From positions 1,674,001-1,738,000 of the forward strand of contig NZ_CP023688.1 in the NCBI RefSeq assembly GCF_008704655.1: a stretch of DNA of 64,000 bases. The letters run 5' to 3'. The notes beneath the pieces are model-generated. The model saw only the letters and a program-made list of their open reading frames with translations, had not been told where the DNA came from and made no database searches. The DNA comes from Streptomyces rimosus. GTDB lineage: Bacteria > Actinomycetota > Actinomycetes > Streptomycetales > Streptomycetaceae. A program made the position numbers and the translations under genes. Below, one piece after another: positions 7,154-16,502 of this stretch (positions are counted from its first letter, which is position 1; each line of letters opens with the position of its first letter).

Positions 7154-8484
7154 TCCTCCCCGGCCGCCCGGCCGCGGACCGTGCGGCGGGCGGCCATCCA
7201 GGCGTAGACGAGGATGCCGGCGAACAGGAACAGCACGCCCTGGTAGATGGCCGCGTATCCGGCGCCGGCGACCAGCCAGAAGGTGAAGCCGAAGGCGACC
7301 ACGGCGAGCACCATGTCGCGGGCGAAGCGGGCCGGGCGGACCTGGTCGCGGCGTCCGGTGAGCAGGAAGTAGATCTGGGCGCCGGCGGCGAGCAGATACG
7401 GCACGGTCGCGGAGAACGTCGTGATCAGTACGAGGATCTCGAAGACGCCGCCCGCGCCGATCAGGTAGTTGATCACGGTCAGGGCGGTGGCCAGCACCGA
7501 GGCGGCCAGCACGCCGAAGGTCGGCACACCGCGCTGCTTCTTCAGGAAGGCGGCCGGGAACAGGCCGTCCTTGGCGGCGGCGTACGGCGACTGGGCGCTC
7601 ATCAGCGTCCAGCCGTTCAGCGCGCCGACGATGGAGATGACCGCGGCGACCGCGATGACGGTGCCGCCCCACTGGCCGCCGAACATGGCGTTGACCGCGT
7701 CGGAGAACGGCGCCTTGGAGTCCACCAGCTTGTCGTGGGCGACCGTGCCGAAGACCGAGACCGTGCCGAGCAGGTAGACGACGGCGGCGCCGATGGTGCC
7801 GAGGACGGTGGCGCGGCCCACGTTGCGCTCCGGGTCGCGCACCTCGCCCGCGCTCATCGCCGCGGATTCCACGCCGACGTAGCTGTAGAGCAGGATGGCC
7901 GCCGCGGCCGACATGCCGCCGATCGCGCTGCCGCCGCCCTCGTGGAACGAGCCGAGCTTGTCCGGGTCGAAGAAGAACAGTCCGACGACCGCGATGAACA
8001 GCAGCGGGACGAACTTCAGGACCGTGGAGACCAGCTGGACGGCGCCCACATAGCGCGTCCCGGCGAAGTTGGAGAGCGCCGGGAGCCAGAGCGCGACCAG
8101 TGCCACCAGCAGGTCGGTGCCCTTGGAGTCATGGCCGGGGAAGAGCACATGGACATAGCCGACGGCGGCGACCGCGAGGGCCGCGTTGCTCACCCAGGTC
8201 ATGGTCCAGTACGACCAGGCCGACAGGAAGCCGGCGAAGTCGCCGAACGCCTCGCGGGCGTAGACGTACGGGCCGCCGGTGTCCGGGTGGCGCTCGGCCA
8301 GCCGCCCGAAGACCAGGGCCAGCGCGATGGCGCCGACGGTCAGGACACCGAAGGCGACCAGGCTCACGGTGCCGAACGGGGCCACCGAGGCGGGCAGCAG
8401 GAAGATACCGCCGCCGATGATGTTGCCCATCACTAGGCAGGTTGCGGTCCCCAGACCGAAACGGCGGGTGTGCCGGTCGTGCAT
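7081..8484 (-). CDS. APC-superfamily amino acid/polyamine antiporter (AdiC-like)
   Basis: A 467-residue integral membrane protein with about 12 hydrophobic segments. The N-terminal signature LVMGNIIGGGIFLLPASVAPFG and the following GGPYVYAREAFGDFAGF match the arginine/agmatine and basic amino acid antiporter group. It would exchange an amino acid or amine across the cytoplasmic membrane; the exact substrate is not readable. ATG 8484 has a GAGAGG site. The hydrophilic C-terminal ~24 residues are encoded in DNA that also encodes the SDR C-terminus on the other strand. Confidence 0.87.
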   Translation of the reverse strand: MHDRHTRRFGLGTATCLVMGNIIGGGIFLLPASVAPFGTVSLVAFGVLTVGAIALALVFGRLAERHPDTGGPYVYAREAFGDFAGFLSAWSYWTMTWVSNAALAVAAVGYVHVLFPGHDSKGTDLLVALVALWLPALSNFAGTRYVGAVQLVSTVLKFVPLLFIAVVGLFFFDPDKLGSFHEGGGSAIGGMSAAAAILLYSYVGVESAAMSAGEVRDPERNVGRATVLGTIGAAVVYLLGTVSVFGTVAHDKLVDSKAPFSDAVNAMFGGQWGGTVIAVAAVISIVGALNGWTLMSAQSPYAAAKDGLFPAAFLKKQRGVPTFGVLAASVLATALTVINYLIGAGGVFEILVLITTFSATVPYLLAAGAQIYFLLTGRRDQVRPARFARDMVLAVVAFGFTFWLVAGAGYAAIYQGVLFLFAGILVYAWMAARRTVRGRAAGEDQAVTPPSTTSSAPTVNAASSDDR

Positions 8485-8570
8485 GGCAGGGTGGGCCTCT
8501 CGTCGTGCTGTGCGGGCCCGGAGTTGCCGGGCGACTGCATATGGTCTTCGACCTGCGACGTTGCACAAAA

Positions 8571-10691
8571 TCAGCGGGTTTTGTCCCGCACGGTGCCGTC
8601 GGCGGGCGGAAATACTTCGGGCCGGGGGCCTTCCGGCCGCAGTTCGTCCGCCGGGCCCCCGAGGGGTATCTGCGGCCCGTCCACCTCGCGCAGCCAGCGC
8701 CGCAGGACCGCGTGGACCTGCTCCGCCCCGGCCGGCTCCCGCCCGTCGGCGGCCGGCGGGGACAGTTCGGCGGGCCACAGCAGGAAGGGGCGGCTCTGCT
8801 CGCCGCCCAGTCCGCCGTGCGAGCCGATCTGCTCCTCGAAGGCGTGCACCGCGCCCGTCCGCGGGTCGCAGGCGGAGTTGACCATGATGTCGGCGGCGTG
8901 CGGGAAGCCGTCCGTGCGCCGCACGGCCTCCGCCGCGCCCGCACCGAACCCGGCGAGGGGGTCGCGGCCCACGATCCGGCCGCTGTCGAGGTGGTGTTCG
9001 GCGCCGTCCGGCCCGAGCACCACGGCGCCGTGCGCGGCGGAGCGTACGAGCAGGAAGCCGATGCCCGGGTGGTTGGCGAGGGTGGGCAGCAGCGCCGGGT
9101 GGCGGCGGTCGATCTCCTCGCGCGTCACCCGTCCGGGCAGGTCGGGGAAGGACACCAGGCCGAGATTCCCGGAGGCGAGCACGACGGGGTCGGAGGTGCC
9201 GCAGCCGTCCCTGCCCTCCGGGCGGTGCAGTGCGGCGCGGGCCGCCTCGCGCGCCTCCGCGCCGCTCGCGGACCGCCCGGCGCGCCGGGACACCGGCAGA
9301 CCGCAGCCCGCGCGCACCAGGTCCTCCAGCCCGAGTCCGTAGGTCTCCAGGAAGGTCGGTCCCGGGCTCTGGCCGTGGTCGGAGAGCAGCACGATCCGGT
9401 AGCGGCGGGGGGCGTACTGCGCGGCGTCGGCGATCAGGCCGACGGCACGGTCCAGGCGGCGCAGGACCTGGTGGGTGTCCCGGTGCCGGGGGCCGGAGTG
9501 GTGCGCGACCTCGTCGTACGCGACGAGGTCGGCGTAGACGGCCGTGCGGCCCGCGAGCAGGTCGCCGATCACGGCGGCGACCACGACGTCACGCTCGACG
9601 ACGGTCGCGAAGGCCCGGATGAAGGGGTAGAGGCCGCCGCGCTTCACCCGCGGGCGCTCCCCTCGGATGCGGGAGCGCAGGGACTGGCCCGTCTCCCGGA
9701 CGACCTCGGCGGCGAAGGAGACGGCCGTGCGGGTCGCGTTGGCCGGGTCGGAGAAGTACGCGAAATAGCCGGCGCGGGAGCGGTTGTGCCGGCCGCGGCG
9801 GGCGGCCACCGACATCACGAGCGCGAGCTGGTCGGCGCCGCCGCTGAAGAGGTTGCCGCGACTGGCGCCGTCGTAGCTCAGCAGCCCGGCGTCGCCCGTG
9901 CGGGCCACGGCGCGGCGCTGGAGCTCGGCCGCGCTGCTGGGCCGGTTGCTGACGATCAGCCGGCCGGTCTCCTTTTCGTACCACCGGAAGGCGGGCAGGT
10001 CGTGGTTGGTGCCGTGCAGCAGGGCGAGCTGGCTGGCGCCGGTCTGGCTGGACCAGTCCGTACGCCACGGGGTCAGCCGGTGGGTGCTGCGGAGCCAACC
10101 CGCGACCGTGCCCATCAGGGGCCGCTCGCCGGCCGTCGCCTCGCGCAGTACGTCGTGGCCCAGGCCGTCGAGCTGGAGGAAGACCGTGCCGGGCGCGACG
10201 GGGCCCACATCGCCGGGGGCGCCGCGGCGGCGGCCGTGCCGGCGTCCGGCCAGCCGCACCAGGCGTCTTCGGTACGCGTCGTCGTCGCGCACCGCGAGGA
10301 AGGTGGAGGTGGCGGAGGAGGTCGCGGACATCACGGCGGCCACGATCACCGCGGTCTCGGGCGCTGCCTGGCCGCCCTCGGGGATCAGGCCGAGGGCGAC
10401 CAGCAGCAGGGAGCCGTTCAGGAAGAAGACCAGCAGCCCGAGGACGAGGGCCGGCACCAGCAGCAGGGCCCGGACGAGCAGCGGCCACACCAGGGCGCCG
10501 AGCAGGCCGAAGGCGCCGGCGCCGAGCGCGGCGGTGAGGAAGGTCCGGGTGATGCTCTCACCGCTCGCGGACTGGAGGCGGAAGTCGGGGAGCACGGCGG
10601 CGAGCAGGAGCAGCGTCAGCGAGGACACCGCCCAGACCGCGGTCACCCGCAGCAGGGCGCCACCCGCCGTCCGCCACCGGGGCCGTCGCAT
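8571..10691 (-). CDS. Membrane-anchored alkaline phosphatase/phosphodiesterase-fold protein
   Basis: A 706-residue protein. The first ~130 residues hold four hydrophobic helices resembling the phage-holin 4_2 superfamily domain. The remainder is an alkaline-phosphatase-superfamily hydrolase: metal motif VFLQLDGLGHDVL near residue 170, a Ser/Thr in WSSQTGASQLALLHG, YADLVAYDEVAHHSGP, the metal motif LLSDHGQSPGP, and SHGGLGGEQSRPFLL at the end. It probably cleaves phosphodiester or sulfate esters at the membrane. It follows the promoter at 10748-10777 and lies 86 bp upstream of the permease on the same strand. Confidence 0.83.
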   Translation of the reverse strand: MRRPRWRTAGGALLRVTAVWAVSSLTLLLLAAVLPDFRLQSASGESITRTFLTAALGAGAFGLLGALVWPLLVRALLLVPALVLGLLVFFLNGSLLLVALGLIPEGGQAAPETAVIVAAVMSATSSATSTFLAVRDDDAYRRRLVRLAGRRHGRRRGAPGDVGPVAPGTVFLQLDGLGHDVLREATAGERPLMGTVAGWLRSTHRLTPWRTDWSSQTGASQLALLHGTNHDLPAFRWYEKETGRLIVSNRPSSAAELQRRAVARTGDAGLLSYDGASRGNLFSGGADQLALVMSVAARRGRHNRSRAGYFAYFSDPANATRTAVSFAAEVVRETGQSLRSRIRGERPRVKRGGLYPFIRAFATVVERDVVVAAVIGDLLAGRTAVYADLVAYDEVAHHSGPRHRDTHQVLRRLDRAVGLIADAAQYAPRRYRIVLLSDHGQSPGPTFLETYGLGLEDLVRAGCGLPVSRRAGRSASGAEAREAARAALHRPEGRDGCGTSDPVVLASGNLGLVSFPDLPGRVTREEIDRRHPALLPTLANHPGIGFLLVRSAAHGAVVLGPDGAEHHLDSGRIVGRDPLAGFGAGAAEAVRRTDGFPHAADIMVNSACDPRTGAVHAFEEQIGSHGGLGGEQSRPFLLWPAELSPPAADGREPAGAEQVHAVLRRWLREVDGPQIPLGGPADELRPEGPRPEVFPPADGTVRDKTR

Positions 10692-10747
10692 CCGCGCTCA
10701 CCTCGCTCCCGCCGCCCGTCACGCTCGGACACCCGCACCGGGCATCA

Positions 10748-10777
10748 CGCCTACAGCGTGTCACAGCCCACTGACAG
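10748..10777 (-). promoter_or_regulatory. Putative promoter of the membrane phosphodiesterase gene
   Basis: On the minus strand CTGTCA (10777-10772) and TAGGCG (10753-10748) are 18 bp apart, about 60 bp upstream of the ATG at 10691. It is a reasonable vegetative-type promoter by eye only. Confidence 0.4.
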
Positions 10778-10845
10778 TCCGGCCGGGCGGCGGGTCCGGC
10801 CGGGCGACCGGGCGGGGCGCCCGTGTCCCGCGGCTTCCGGCCCGG

Positions 10846-12000
10846 TCAGCCGCGCCCCGCGAACGGCACCTGCGCCTCGGCCGCCTCCGCCGGTTCCCCC
10901 TCCCCCGGCCACCGCCACAGCCCCGCCTCCGCCAGCCGCGGCAGCACGCCCTCCCCGAACCAGTACGCCTCCTCGACGTGCGGATGCCCGGAGAGGACGA
11001 ATTCCTCGATGCCGAGGCGGTGGTACTCGGCAATCCGCTCGGCCACCTCGGCGTGGCTGCCGACCAGGGCGGTGCCCGCGCCGCCCCGTACCAGGCCGAT
11101 GCCCGCCCAGAGGTTGGGCGCGACCTCCAGCCCGTCCGTGCTGCCGCCGTGCAGCGCCAGCATCCGCCGCTGCCCCTCGGACTCGCTGCGCGCCAGCCCC
11201 TCCTGTACGGCGCGCACCGTCTCCGGCGAGAATCCCGCCAGCAGGCGGCGTGCCTCGGCCCACGCGTCGTCGGCGGTGTCCCGGGTGATCACGTGCAGCC
11301 GGATGCCGAAGCGCACCGTGCGCCCGGCGTCGGCGGCCAGCTTCCGTATCCAGGTGATCTTCTCGGCCACCTGCTCGGGCGGCTCTCCCCAGGTCAGGTA
11401 CACATCGCTGAAGCGGGCGGCGACCTCGCCCGCCGCCGCCGAGGACCCGCCGAAGTAGACCGGCGGTACGGGGTCGGGGACACGGGCCAGCCGTGCCTGT
11501 TCGACGCGCAGGTGCTCCCCGTCGAAGTCGACCGTCCTCCCCTGCCACAGGTCCCGCACGATGCTCAGGAATTCGCCGGTACGGGCGTAGCGCGCGTCCT
11601 TGTCGAGGAAGTCGCCGTACGCACGCTGCTCGTGGCTCTCGCCTCCGGTGACGACGTTCAGAAGCAGCCGCCCCGGAGCGTGCCGCTGGAAGGTGGCCGC
11701 CATCTGGGCGGCGAGGGTGGGCGCGATGACGCCGGGCCGGAAGGCGACCAGGAATTTCAGGCGCTCGGTCTCCCGGGCGAGCATCGCCGTGGTGAGCCAG
11801 GCGTCCTCGCACCAGGCGCCGGTCGGGGTCAGCGCGCCCTCGAAGCCGAGTTGTTCGGCGGCGCGGGCGATCTGGGTGAGGTAGCCGAGGGTGGCGGGGC
11901 GCTGGCCGCCCGCCGCGCCGGCGGGCAGGCCGTGGCCGCCGCCGACGACGTGCCGGCTGTCGCCGTAGGTCGGCAGGAACCAGTGGAACGTGAGGCTCAC
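10846..12000 (-). CDS. ssuD: FMNH2-dependent alkanesulfonate monooxygenase
   Basis: A 384-residue bacterial luciferase-like monooxygenase. It follows the E. coli SsuD pattern closely from MSLTFHWFLPTYGD to VLSGHPHVEEAYWFGE, including the active-site cysteine in PTGAWCEDAW and FGIRLHVITRDT. It releases sulfite from an alkanesulfonate, giving an aldehyde. In this operon the likely substrate is methanesulfonate (MsuD role), though a broad SsuD range is possible. The start is GTG at 12000, 46 bp after SfnB. It is the last cistron of the sulfur operon. Confidence 0.92.
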   Translation of the reverse strand: MSLTFHWFLPTYGDSRHVVGGGHGLPAGAAGGQRPATLGYLTQIARAAEQLGFEGALTPTGAWCEDAWLTTAMLARETERLKFLVAFRPGVIAPTLAAQMAATFQRHAPGRLLLNVVTGGESHEQRAYGDFLDKDARYARTGEFLSIVRDLWQGRTVDFDGEHLRVEQARLARVPDPVPPVYFGGSSAAAGEVAARFSDVYLTWGEPPEQVAEKITWIRKLAADAGRTVRFGIRLHVITRDTADDAWAEARRLLAGFSPETVRAVQEGLARSESEGQRRMLALHGGSTDGLEVAPNLWAGIGLVRGGAGTALVGSHAEVAERIAEYHRLGIEEFVLSGHPHVEEAYWFGEGVLPRLAEAGLWRWPGEGEPAEAAEAQVPFAGRG

Positions 12001-12046
12001 GAGGTCTCCGGAAGCAAAGGAGGAAGGGGAACAGTGAAAAGGGGTG

Positions 12047-13264
12047 TCAGAGGAGGCCGTGCCGGGGTGGCCGGGTGCCGTTGAGGACGTACCGGCCGAG
12101 GTGCTGCACCTTCCAGCGCGCCGGGTCGTGCAGCGTGTGGGTCCGCGCGTCGCGCCAGTGCCGGTGCAGGTTGAGCCCGTCCAGCGCGGCCCGGGTGCCG
12201 GCCACTTCGAACAGGGCGCTGCCCGTCTCCACCGCCGTCTCCCCCGCGTACGCCTTCGCCGCGGCGACCGCGATCGACGCCTCGGCGGCGGTGTCGTCGG
12301 TGAGGCGGCCGGTGGCGGCGTCCACGGCGCGGGCCGCGGCCTCCAGGAGGGCCTGCGCGGCCCGGACCCGCAGTTCCAGTTCGCCGAAGCGCTGCACGAG
12401 CAGCGGGTCCTCGGCCGCCGTCGCGAAGCCGCTCTCGAACCACGGCCGGCTCTGCGTACGGACGAACTCCGCCGCTTCGGTCAGCGCTCCGCGGGCGATG
12501 CCGGTGTCGATGGCGGTGTGCAGCAACTGGGCGATTGCACCGTGCAGTTGCGGGCCCTCGAAGGTGAGGTGGTGCGGGACGACGCGGTCGGCCGGTACGG
12601 TGACCGCTTCCAGCCGGACGGTGCCGCTGGCGGTGGTGCGCTGCCCCATGCCGTCCCAGTCGTCGACGACGGTGACGCCGGGCGCGTCGCGCGGTACGTA
12701 CGCGACGTGCAGTTTGTCCCCGGCGCCGCGGGCCAGCACCGGAATCCAGTCGGCGAACAGGGCGCCCGTGGAGTAGTGCTTGGTTCCGGTCAGGACGTAG
12801 CCGTCCTCGGTGGGCTCCAGGCGGGTGCGGATGTCCTGGACGTGCCGGGTGCCGGCCTCAGACTGCGCGTTGCCGAAGCGGCGCCCGGCCAGCACCTCGC
12901 GGAAGAAGAACTCCCGCTGCCGGGAACTTCCCTGGGCACGCAGCACGTTGATGTACACGAAGTGGCTCTGCGGGATCTGCGCGAGGCTCGGGTCGGCTGT
13001 GGCGAGCAGCCGGAAGACCTCGGCCAGGGTCGCAGCCGAGACCTCGGCGCCGCCGTGGGCGCGCGGCACGGTGATCCCGAGCAGGCCGCTGGCCGAGAGC
13101 CGGTCGAGTTCGCGGCGCGGCAGCCGCCGCCGCGCGTCGCGTTCCGCCGCGCCGGGGCGGAAGGCGTCGGCCAGTTCGGCCGCGACGGCGCGTGCTTCGG
13201 CGTCGTCGGCGATGACGTGGGCCGTATCGGTCCGGGGCGTGGCGGGTCCGGTGGTGGTGGTCAT
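12047..13264 (-). CDS. sfnB: SfnB-family sulfur acquisition flavoprotein
   Basis: A 405-residue acyl-CoA-dehydrogenase-fold flavoprotein of the SfnB family. Characteristic stretches are ERDARRRLPRRELDRLSASGL (split across residues 40-60), GITVPRAHGGAEVS, and DPSLAQIPQSHFVYINVLR. Members take part in dimethyl sulfone and methanesulfinate use and act as flavin-dependent monooxygenases rather than dehydrogenases. It lies 18 bp after the FMN reductase gene. Together with the 13877-15094 product it is the best candidate for the methanesulfinate-to-methanesulfonate step (MsuC-like). Confidence 0.87.
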   Translation of the reverse strand: MTTTTGPATPRTDTAHVIADDAEARAVAAELADAFRPGAAERDARRRLPRRELDRLSASGLLGITVPRAHGGAEVSAATLAEVFRLLATADPSLAQIPQSHFVYINVLRAQGSSRQREFFFREVLAGRRFGNAQSEAGTRHVQDIRTRLEPTEDGYVLTGTKHYSTGALFADWIPVLARGAGDKLHVAYVPRDAPGVTVVDDWDGMGQRTTASGTVRLEAVTVPADRVVPHHLTFEGPQLHGAIAQLLHTAIDTGIARGALTEAAEFVRTQSRPWFESGFATAAEDPLLVQRFGELELRVRAAQALLEAAARAVDAATGRLTDDTAAEASIAVAAAKAYAGETAVETGSALFEVAGTRAALDGLNLHRHWRDARTHTLHDPARWKVQHLGRYVLNGTRPPRHGLL

Positions 13265-13282
13265 GTGCGTACCCCTGCCGTC

Positions 13283-13837
13283 TCAGCTCGCGGCAGCGAG
13301 CAGCGGGGCTCGGCCGAGGGCGCCGGAGAACTGGTCGAGGACCTGGTGAAGGGCTTCGGCGGTGCCCTGCTCGATGCCGAGCGTGCCGTCTTCGCGCACG
13401 TCGAGCTGCCGGTCCAGGACGAACCAGCCCTGGACGATGTGCGCGGCGCCCATGGAGGAGAGCACCGGCCGCAGCGCGTAGTCGATGGCCAGGACGTGCG
13501 CCGTGGTACCGCCGGTGGCCAGCGGCAGCACGGTCTTGCCCGCCAGCGCGTACTGGGGCAGCAGATCGAGCAGCGACTTGAGGATCCCCGAGTAGGCGGC
13601 CTTGTAGACGGGAGTGCCGATGACCACGCCGTCGGCCCGCGCGAACAGCTCGGTGGCGGCGACGATGTCGGGGTGCTGGAAGTCGGCGCCGAGCAGCGCG
13701 TCGGCGGACAGCGTACGGACGTCGAGTTCGACGACGCGGTGGCCTTCGGCGGTGAGCCGGGCGTCCAGGTGGCGCAGCAGGCGGGCGGTGCGGGAGGTGG
13801 CGGAGGGGCTTCCGGAGACGGACAGGACGGTGGGCAT
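13283..13837 (-). CDS. NAD(P)H-dependent FMN reductase (SsuE/MsuE-like)
   Basis: A 184-residue flavodoxin-like reductase. The N-terminal phosphate-binding loop is SVSGSPSATSRT and the second signature is GVVIGTPVYKAAYSGILKSLLDLLP. It supplies FMNH2 to the two-component monooxygenases encoded on both sides. ATG 13837 is preferred over an in-frame GTG at 13846 because GAGGTGA sits at proper spacing before the ATG. It lies in the middle of the operon with gaps of 39 and 18 bp. Confidence 0.9.
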   Translation of the reverse strand: MPTVLSVSGSPSATSRTARLLRHLDARLTAEGHRVVELDVRTLSADALLGADFQHPDIVAATELFARADGVVIGTPVYKAAYSGILKSLLDLLPQYALAGKTVLPLATGGTTAHVLAIDYALRPVLSSMGAAHIVQGWFVLDRQLDVREDGTLGIEQGTAEALHQVLDQFSGALGRAPLLAAAS

Positions 13838-13876
13838 GGCGGTCACCTCGGGGGTCGGTGAGAGCGGGAAGGGCGG

Positions 13877-15094
13877 TCAGGAGTACCAAGTGGGGGTGGG
13901 CAGTTCGCCGATGAGGACATGGCGGCCGACTTCCCGCCTCTTGTACGCCACCGGGTCATGAAGGGTGTGCGTGCGCACATTGCGCCAGAAGCGGTCCAGG
14001 CCCTCGGCCGTGGCGGTGGAGCGGGCGCCGGTAGCCTCGAAGATCCGGCTGGTGACCTCCAGGGCCACGTCGGTGGCGTGCGCCTTGGCCGCGGCGACGC
14101 GTACCTCGAACTCGCCGCGGTCCCGCTCGGTCACCGCGTCGGGGTCGTCGTGCAGCCGCTGGCCCTCCTCGGCGACCCGGTCGGCGAACGCCTGGGCCGC
14201 CCACAGGCGGGTGGTCAGGTCGCCGTAGATGTCGATGATGTACGGCTCGTCCACGGCCCGGTCGTGGCCGCCGTGCAGCCAGGGGCGGGTGGTGTTGCGG
14301 GTGTAGCCCGCCGCCGTCTCCAGGGCGCCCGCGGCGATCCCCAGGTAGAAGTTGACGAACACCAGCTGGATGGTGGGCACGTTGAGGGTGTTGTAGACGC
14401 GCGGCCGGAACGTCTTGTCGACATAGCCCGCCGCGCTCCCCCAGCCCACGCGGACGTTGTCGAGGGTCACGCCGCCGCTCTCGGTGAGCCGCTGGCCGAT
14501 GTTGTCCCAGTCGTCGTGGAAGGCCAGCCCCTCGCTGTCGGAGGGCACGATGGCGAAGACATGATCGTCGGTGCCCTCCAGGACGCCTTCGAGCACGGTG
14601 ACGTCGGAGACCTTGCTCCCGGTGGAGAAGGACTTGCGGCCGCTGAAGGCCAGCGTGTCGCCCTCGTCCCGTACGACCACGTCGGCGTCGCGCGGGTTGA
14701 CGGCGCCGCCGAAGAACCACCGGTTGCGCGCCGCCTCGGCCTCGACGTGCTCCCACTGCTCGCGGGTGCCGACCAGGCGGGCCGCCCAGTTCCACAGGTA
14801 GTGGTAGCCGAGCAGCTGCGCGATCGAGCCGTCGGCCTTGGCGACTTCGCGTACGACCTGGTAGGCGGTGGTCCAGCGCTGTCCGCCGCCTCCGTGTGCG
14901 GCCGGGCCGAGCAGGGTGACCAGGCCGGAGTCCTTCAGGAGTTGCACCTCGGCGTACGGGGTGGCGCCGGCCCGGTCGCGGGCGGCGGCGTCGGTGGCGA
15001 GGATCGCGGCGACCTCGGTGGCGCGGGCTATCCATGCGTCCGCGTCGGTGGGGGCGGGCCGGGACTGCCAGGTGGTGGGGGCCACGGCGCTCAT
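13877..15094 (-). CDS. SfnC/DszC-like flavin-dependent monooxygenase
   Basis: A 405-residue acyl-CoA-dehydrogenase-fold protein related to SfnC, MsuC and dibenzothiophene monooxygenase DszC. Supporting stretches are VVREVAKADGSIAQLLGYHYLW, GRKSFSTGSKVSD, DDWDNIGQRLTESG and HTLHDPVAYKRREVG. These enzymes use FMNH2 and O2 to add oxygen to sulfur. Within this operon methanesulfinate is a sensible substrate. ATG 15094 has GAAGGAGAG upstream. It lies 49 bp after sfnG. Confidence 0.85.
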   Translation of the reverse strand: MSAVAPTTWQSRPAPTDADAWIARATEVAAILATDAAARDRAGATPYAEVQLLKDSGLVTLLGPAAHGGGGQRWTTAYQVVREVAKADGSIAQLLGYHYLWNWAARLVGTREQWEHVEAEAARNRWFFGGAVNPRDADVVVRDEGDTLAFSGRKSFSTGSKVSDVTVLEGVLEGTDDHVFAIVPSDSEGLAFHDDWDNIGQRLTESGGVTLDNVRVGWGSAAGYVDKTFRPRVYNTLNVPTIQLVFVNFYLGIAAGALETAAGYTRNTTRPWLHGGHDRAVDEPYIIDIYGDLTTRLWAAQAFADRVAEEGQRLHDDPDAVTERDRGEFEVRVAAAKAHATDVALEVTSRIFEATGARSTATAEGLDRFWRNVRTHTLHDPVAYKRREVGRHVLIGELPTPTWYS

Positions 15095-15143
15095 AAGGCT
15101 CTCCTTCGTATGTCGGTGGTTGCGGGCGGGTACGGGGGGGCGG

Positions 15144-16280
15144 TCAGGCGACGACGGCAGCCGGGGGCCGCGGCCGCGCGTCCGGCTCCTGGGCCTCCAG
15201 CTCGCGTACGAGCGGCAGGACGCGCTTGCCGAAGTACTCGACCTCCTCCAGGTAGTGCAGGAAGCCGAGCAGGAAGAGGTCCACGCCGAGGCGCTTGTAG
15301 GCGACGATGCGTTCGGCGATCTGTTCCGGGGTGCCGATCAGCCCCGTACGGAACCCGTCGTTGTACTGCACGAGGTCCTCGAACGACGAGTCCTGCCACA
15401 TGCCCTTGCCGTCGGCGGTGGAGCGGCCCGCCTGCCGCACGGCGTCCGAGAAGCCGTGTACGGCCTCGGTGTCCGCCTTGGCGACGATCTCCCGCAGCAC
15501 CTCGCGGGCCTCCACCTCGGTGTCGCGGGCGATCAGGAAGCCGTTCAGTCCGAAGCGGGGCGCGGGCCGTCCGGCCGCGGCGGCCGAGGCATGCACGTCG
15601 TTGAGCTGTTCGGTGACGCCCGCGAAGTCCTTGCCGTTGCTGAAGTACCAGTCGGAGACCCGGCCCGCCATGGCGCGGGCGGCGGTGGAGTTGCCGCCCT
15701 GGAAGATCTCCGGGTGCGGGCGCAGCGGGGAGGTGACCGGCTTGGGCTTGAGCGAGAAGTCGCGGATCCGGTAGAAGTCGCCGGCCAGCCGCGCGCGGTC
15801 CTCGGTCCAGATGCCGCGCAGCGCGGTGATGAACTCCTCGGCCCGCCGGTAGCGTTCGTCGTGCTCCAGCCAGGGCTCGCCGAGCGCGGTGAACTCGCCC
15901 TTGAACCAGCCGCTGACGACGTTGACCGCGAACCGGCCGCCGGACAGCTGGTCCGCGGTGGCGCCGAGTTTGGCCAGGACGCCGGGGTGCCAGAGCCCGG
16001 GGTGGACGGCGGCGATGACCTTCAGACGCTCGGTGGCGAGCAGCAGCGCGAGGCTGAAGGAGGTGGACTCGTGCTGGTACTCGGCGCCGTAACTGGCCAT
16101 GTAGCGGACCTGGGTGAGCGCGTAGTCGAAGCCGTTGCGCTCGGCCAGGACGGCCAGTTCGCGGTTGTATTCGTAGCCCCAGTCGGTGCGCTGCTCGATG
16201 GTGCTGGTGACGAGGCCGCCGCTGACGTTGGGCACCCAGTAGGCGAAGCGCAGCGGGTCGAAGGCGGGCGGGACGGGCAT
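15144..16280 (-). CDS. sfnG: FMNH2-dependent dimethyl sulfone monooxygenase
   Basis: A 378-residue luciferase-like monooxygenase of the SfnG type: FDPLRFAYWVPNVSGGLVTS, LKVIAAVHPGLWHPGVLAKLGATA (in two parts), NVVSGWFKGEFTALGEPWLEHDERY. SfnG converts dimethyl sulfone to methanesulfinate and formaldehyde. ATG 16280 is chosen because GGGAG lies six bases upstream. An in-frame ATG at 16346 has no binding site and falls inside a hairpin. It is the first enzyme gene of the operon, 222 bp after the leader peptide. Confidence 0.9.
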   Translation of the reverse strand: MPVPPAFDPLRFAYWVPNVSGGLVTSTIEQRTDWGYEYNRELAVLAERNGFDYALTQVRYMASYGAEYQHESTSFSLALLLATERLKVIAAVHPGLWHPGVLAKLGATADQLSGGRFAVNVVSGWFKGEFTALGEPWLEHDERYRRAEEFITALRGIWTEDRARLAGDFYRIRDFSLKPKPVTSPLRPHPEIFQGGNSTAARAMAGRVSDWYFSNGKDFAGVTEQLNDVHASAAAAGRPAPRFGLNGFLIARDTEVEAREVLREIVAKADTEAVHGFSDAVRQAGRSTADGKGMWQDSSFEDLVQYNDGFRTGLIGTPEQIAERIVAYKRLGVDLFLLGFLHYLEEVEYFGKRVLPLVRELEAQEPDARPRPPAAVVA

Positions 16281-16337
16281 CAGGTACTCCCGGTGGGTCT
16301 GGGCGGGCAGGGGGAATTGCGGCATCGGCCGGGACGT

Positions 16338-16469
16338 GCATTCCATGCGTTTCGGAATGCGGAAATCAGCGCACGGACATGGCGAACAGGAGACGTGGCG
16401 AACCGGCCGTTACAGATGGCATGACGGGAAATCCGGAAGGTTCCGGAAAAAGATCAACCGGCTCGCCGG
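16338..16469 (-). promoter_or_regulatory. Candidate attenuator region between Cys leader and sfnG
   Basis: Three inverted repeats lie in the leader-to-sfnG gap, in transcript order. CCGGC/GCCGG (16469-16458) is followed six bases later by five T residues (16451-16447). CCGGAA/TTCCGG (16446-16433) follows directly. GCATTCC/GGAATGC (16360-16338) has a 9-nt loop. The first stem plus U-tract resembles a weak intrinsic terminator. The layout suits translation-coupled attenuation, but folding competition was judged by eye only. Confidence 0.4.
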
Positions 16470-16502
16470 AAAACCGTCGGAGTATCCGGAACGGTGGCGT
16501 CC

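Noticed and set aside
8442..11288. A 948-codon plus-strand open frame
   Set aside because: Antisense shadow of the membrane phosphodiesterase and SsuD genes; no start signals or recognisable domain.
16281..16346. Upstream start for SfnG at 16346
   Set aside because: There is no ribosome binding site, and the ATG lies inside a hairpin; ATG 16280 has GGGAG at six bases.
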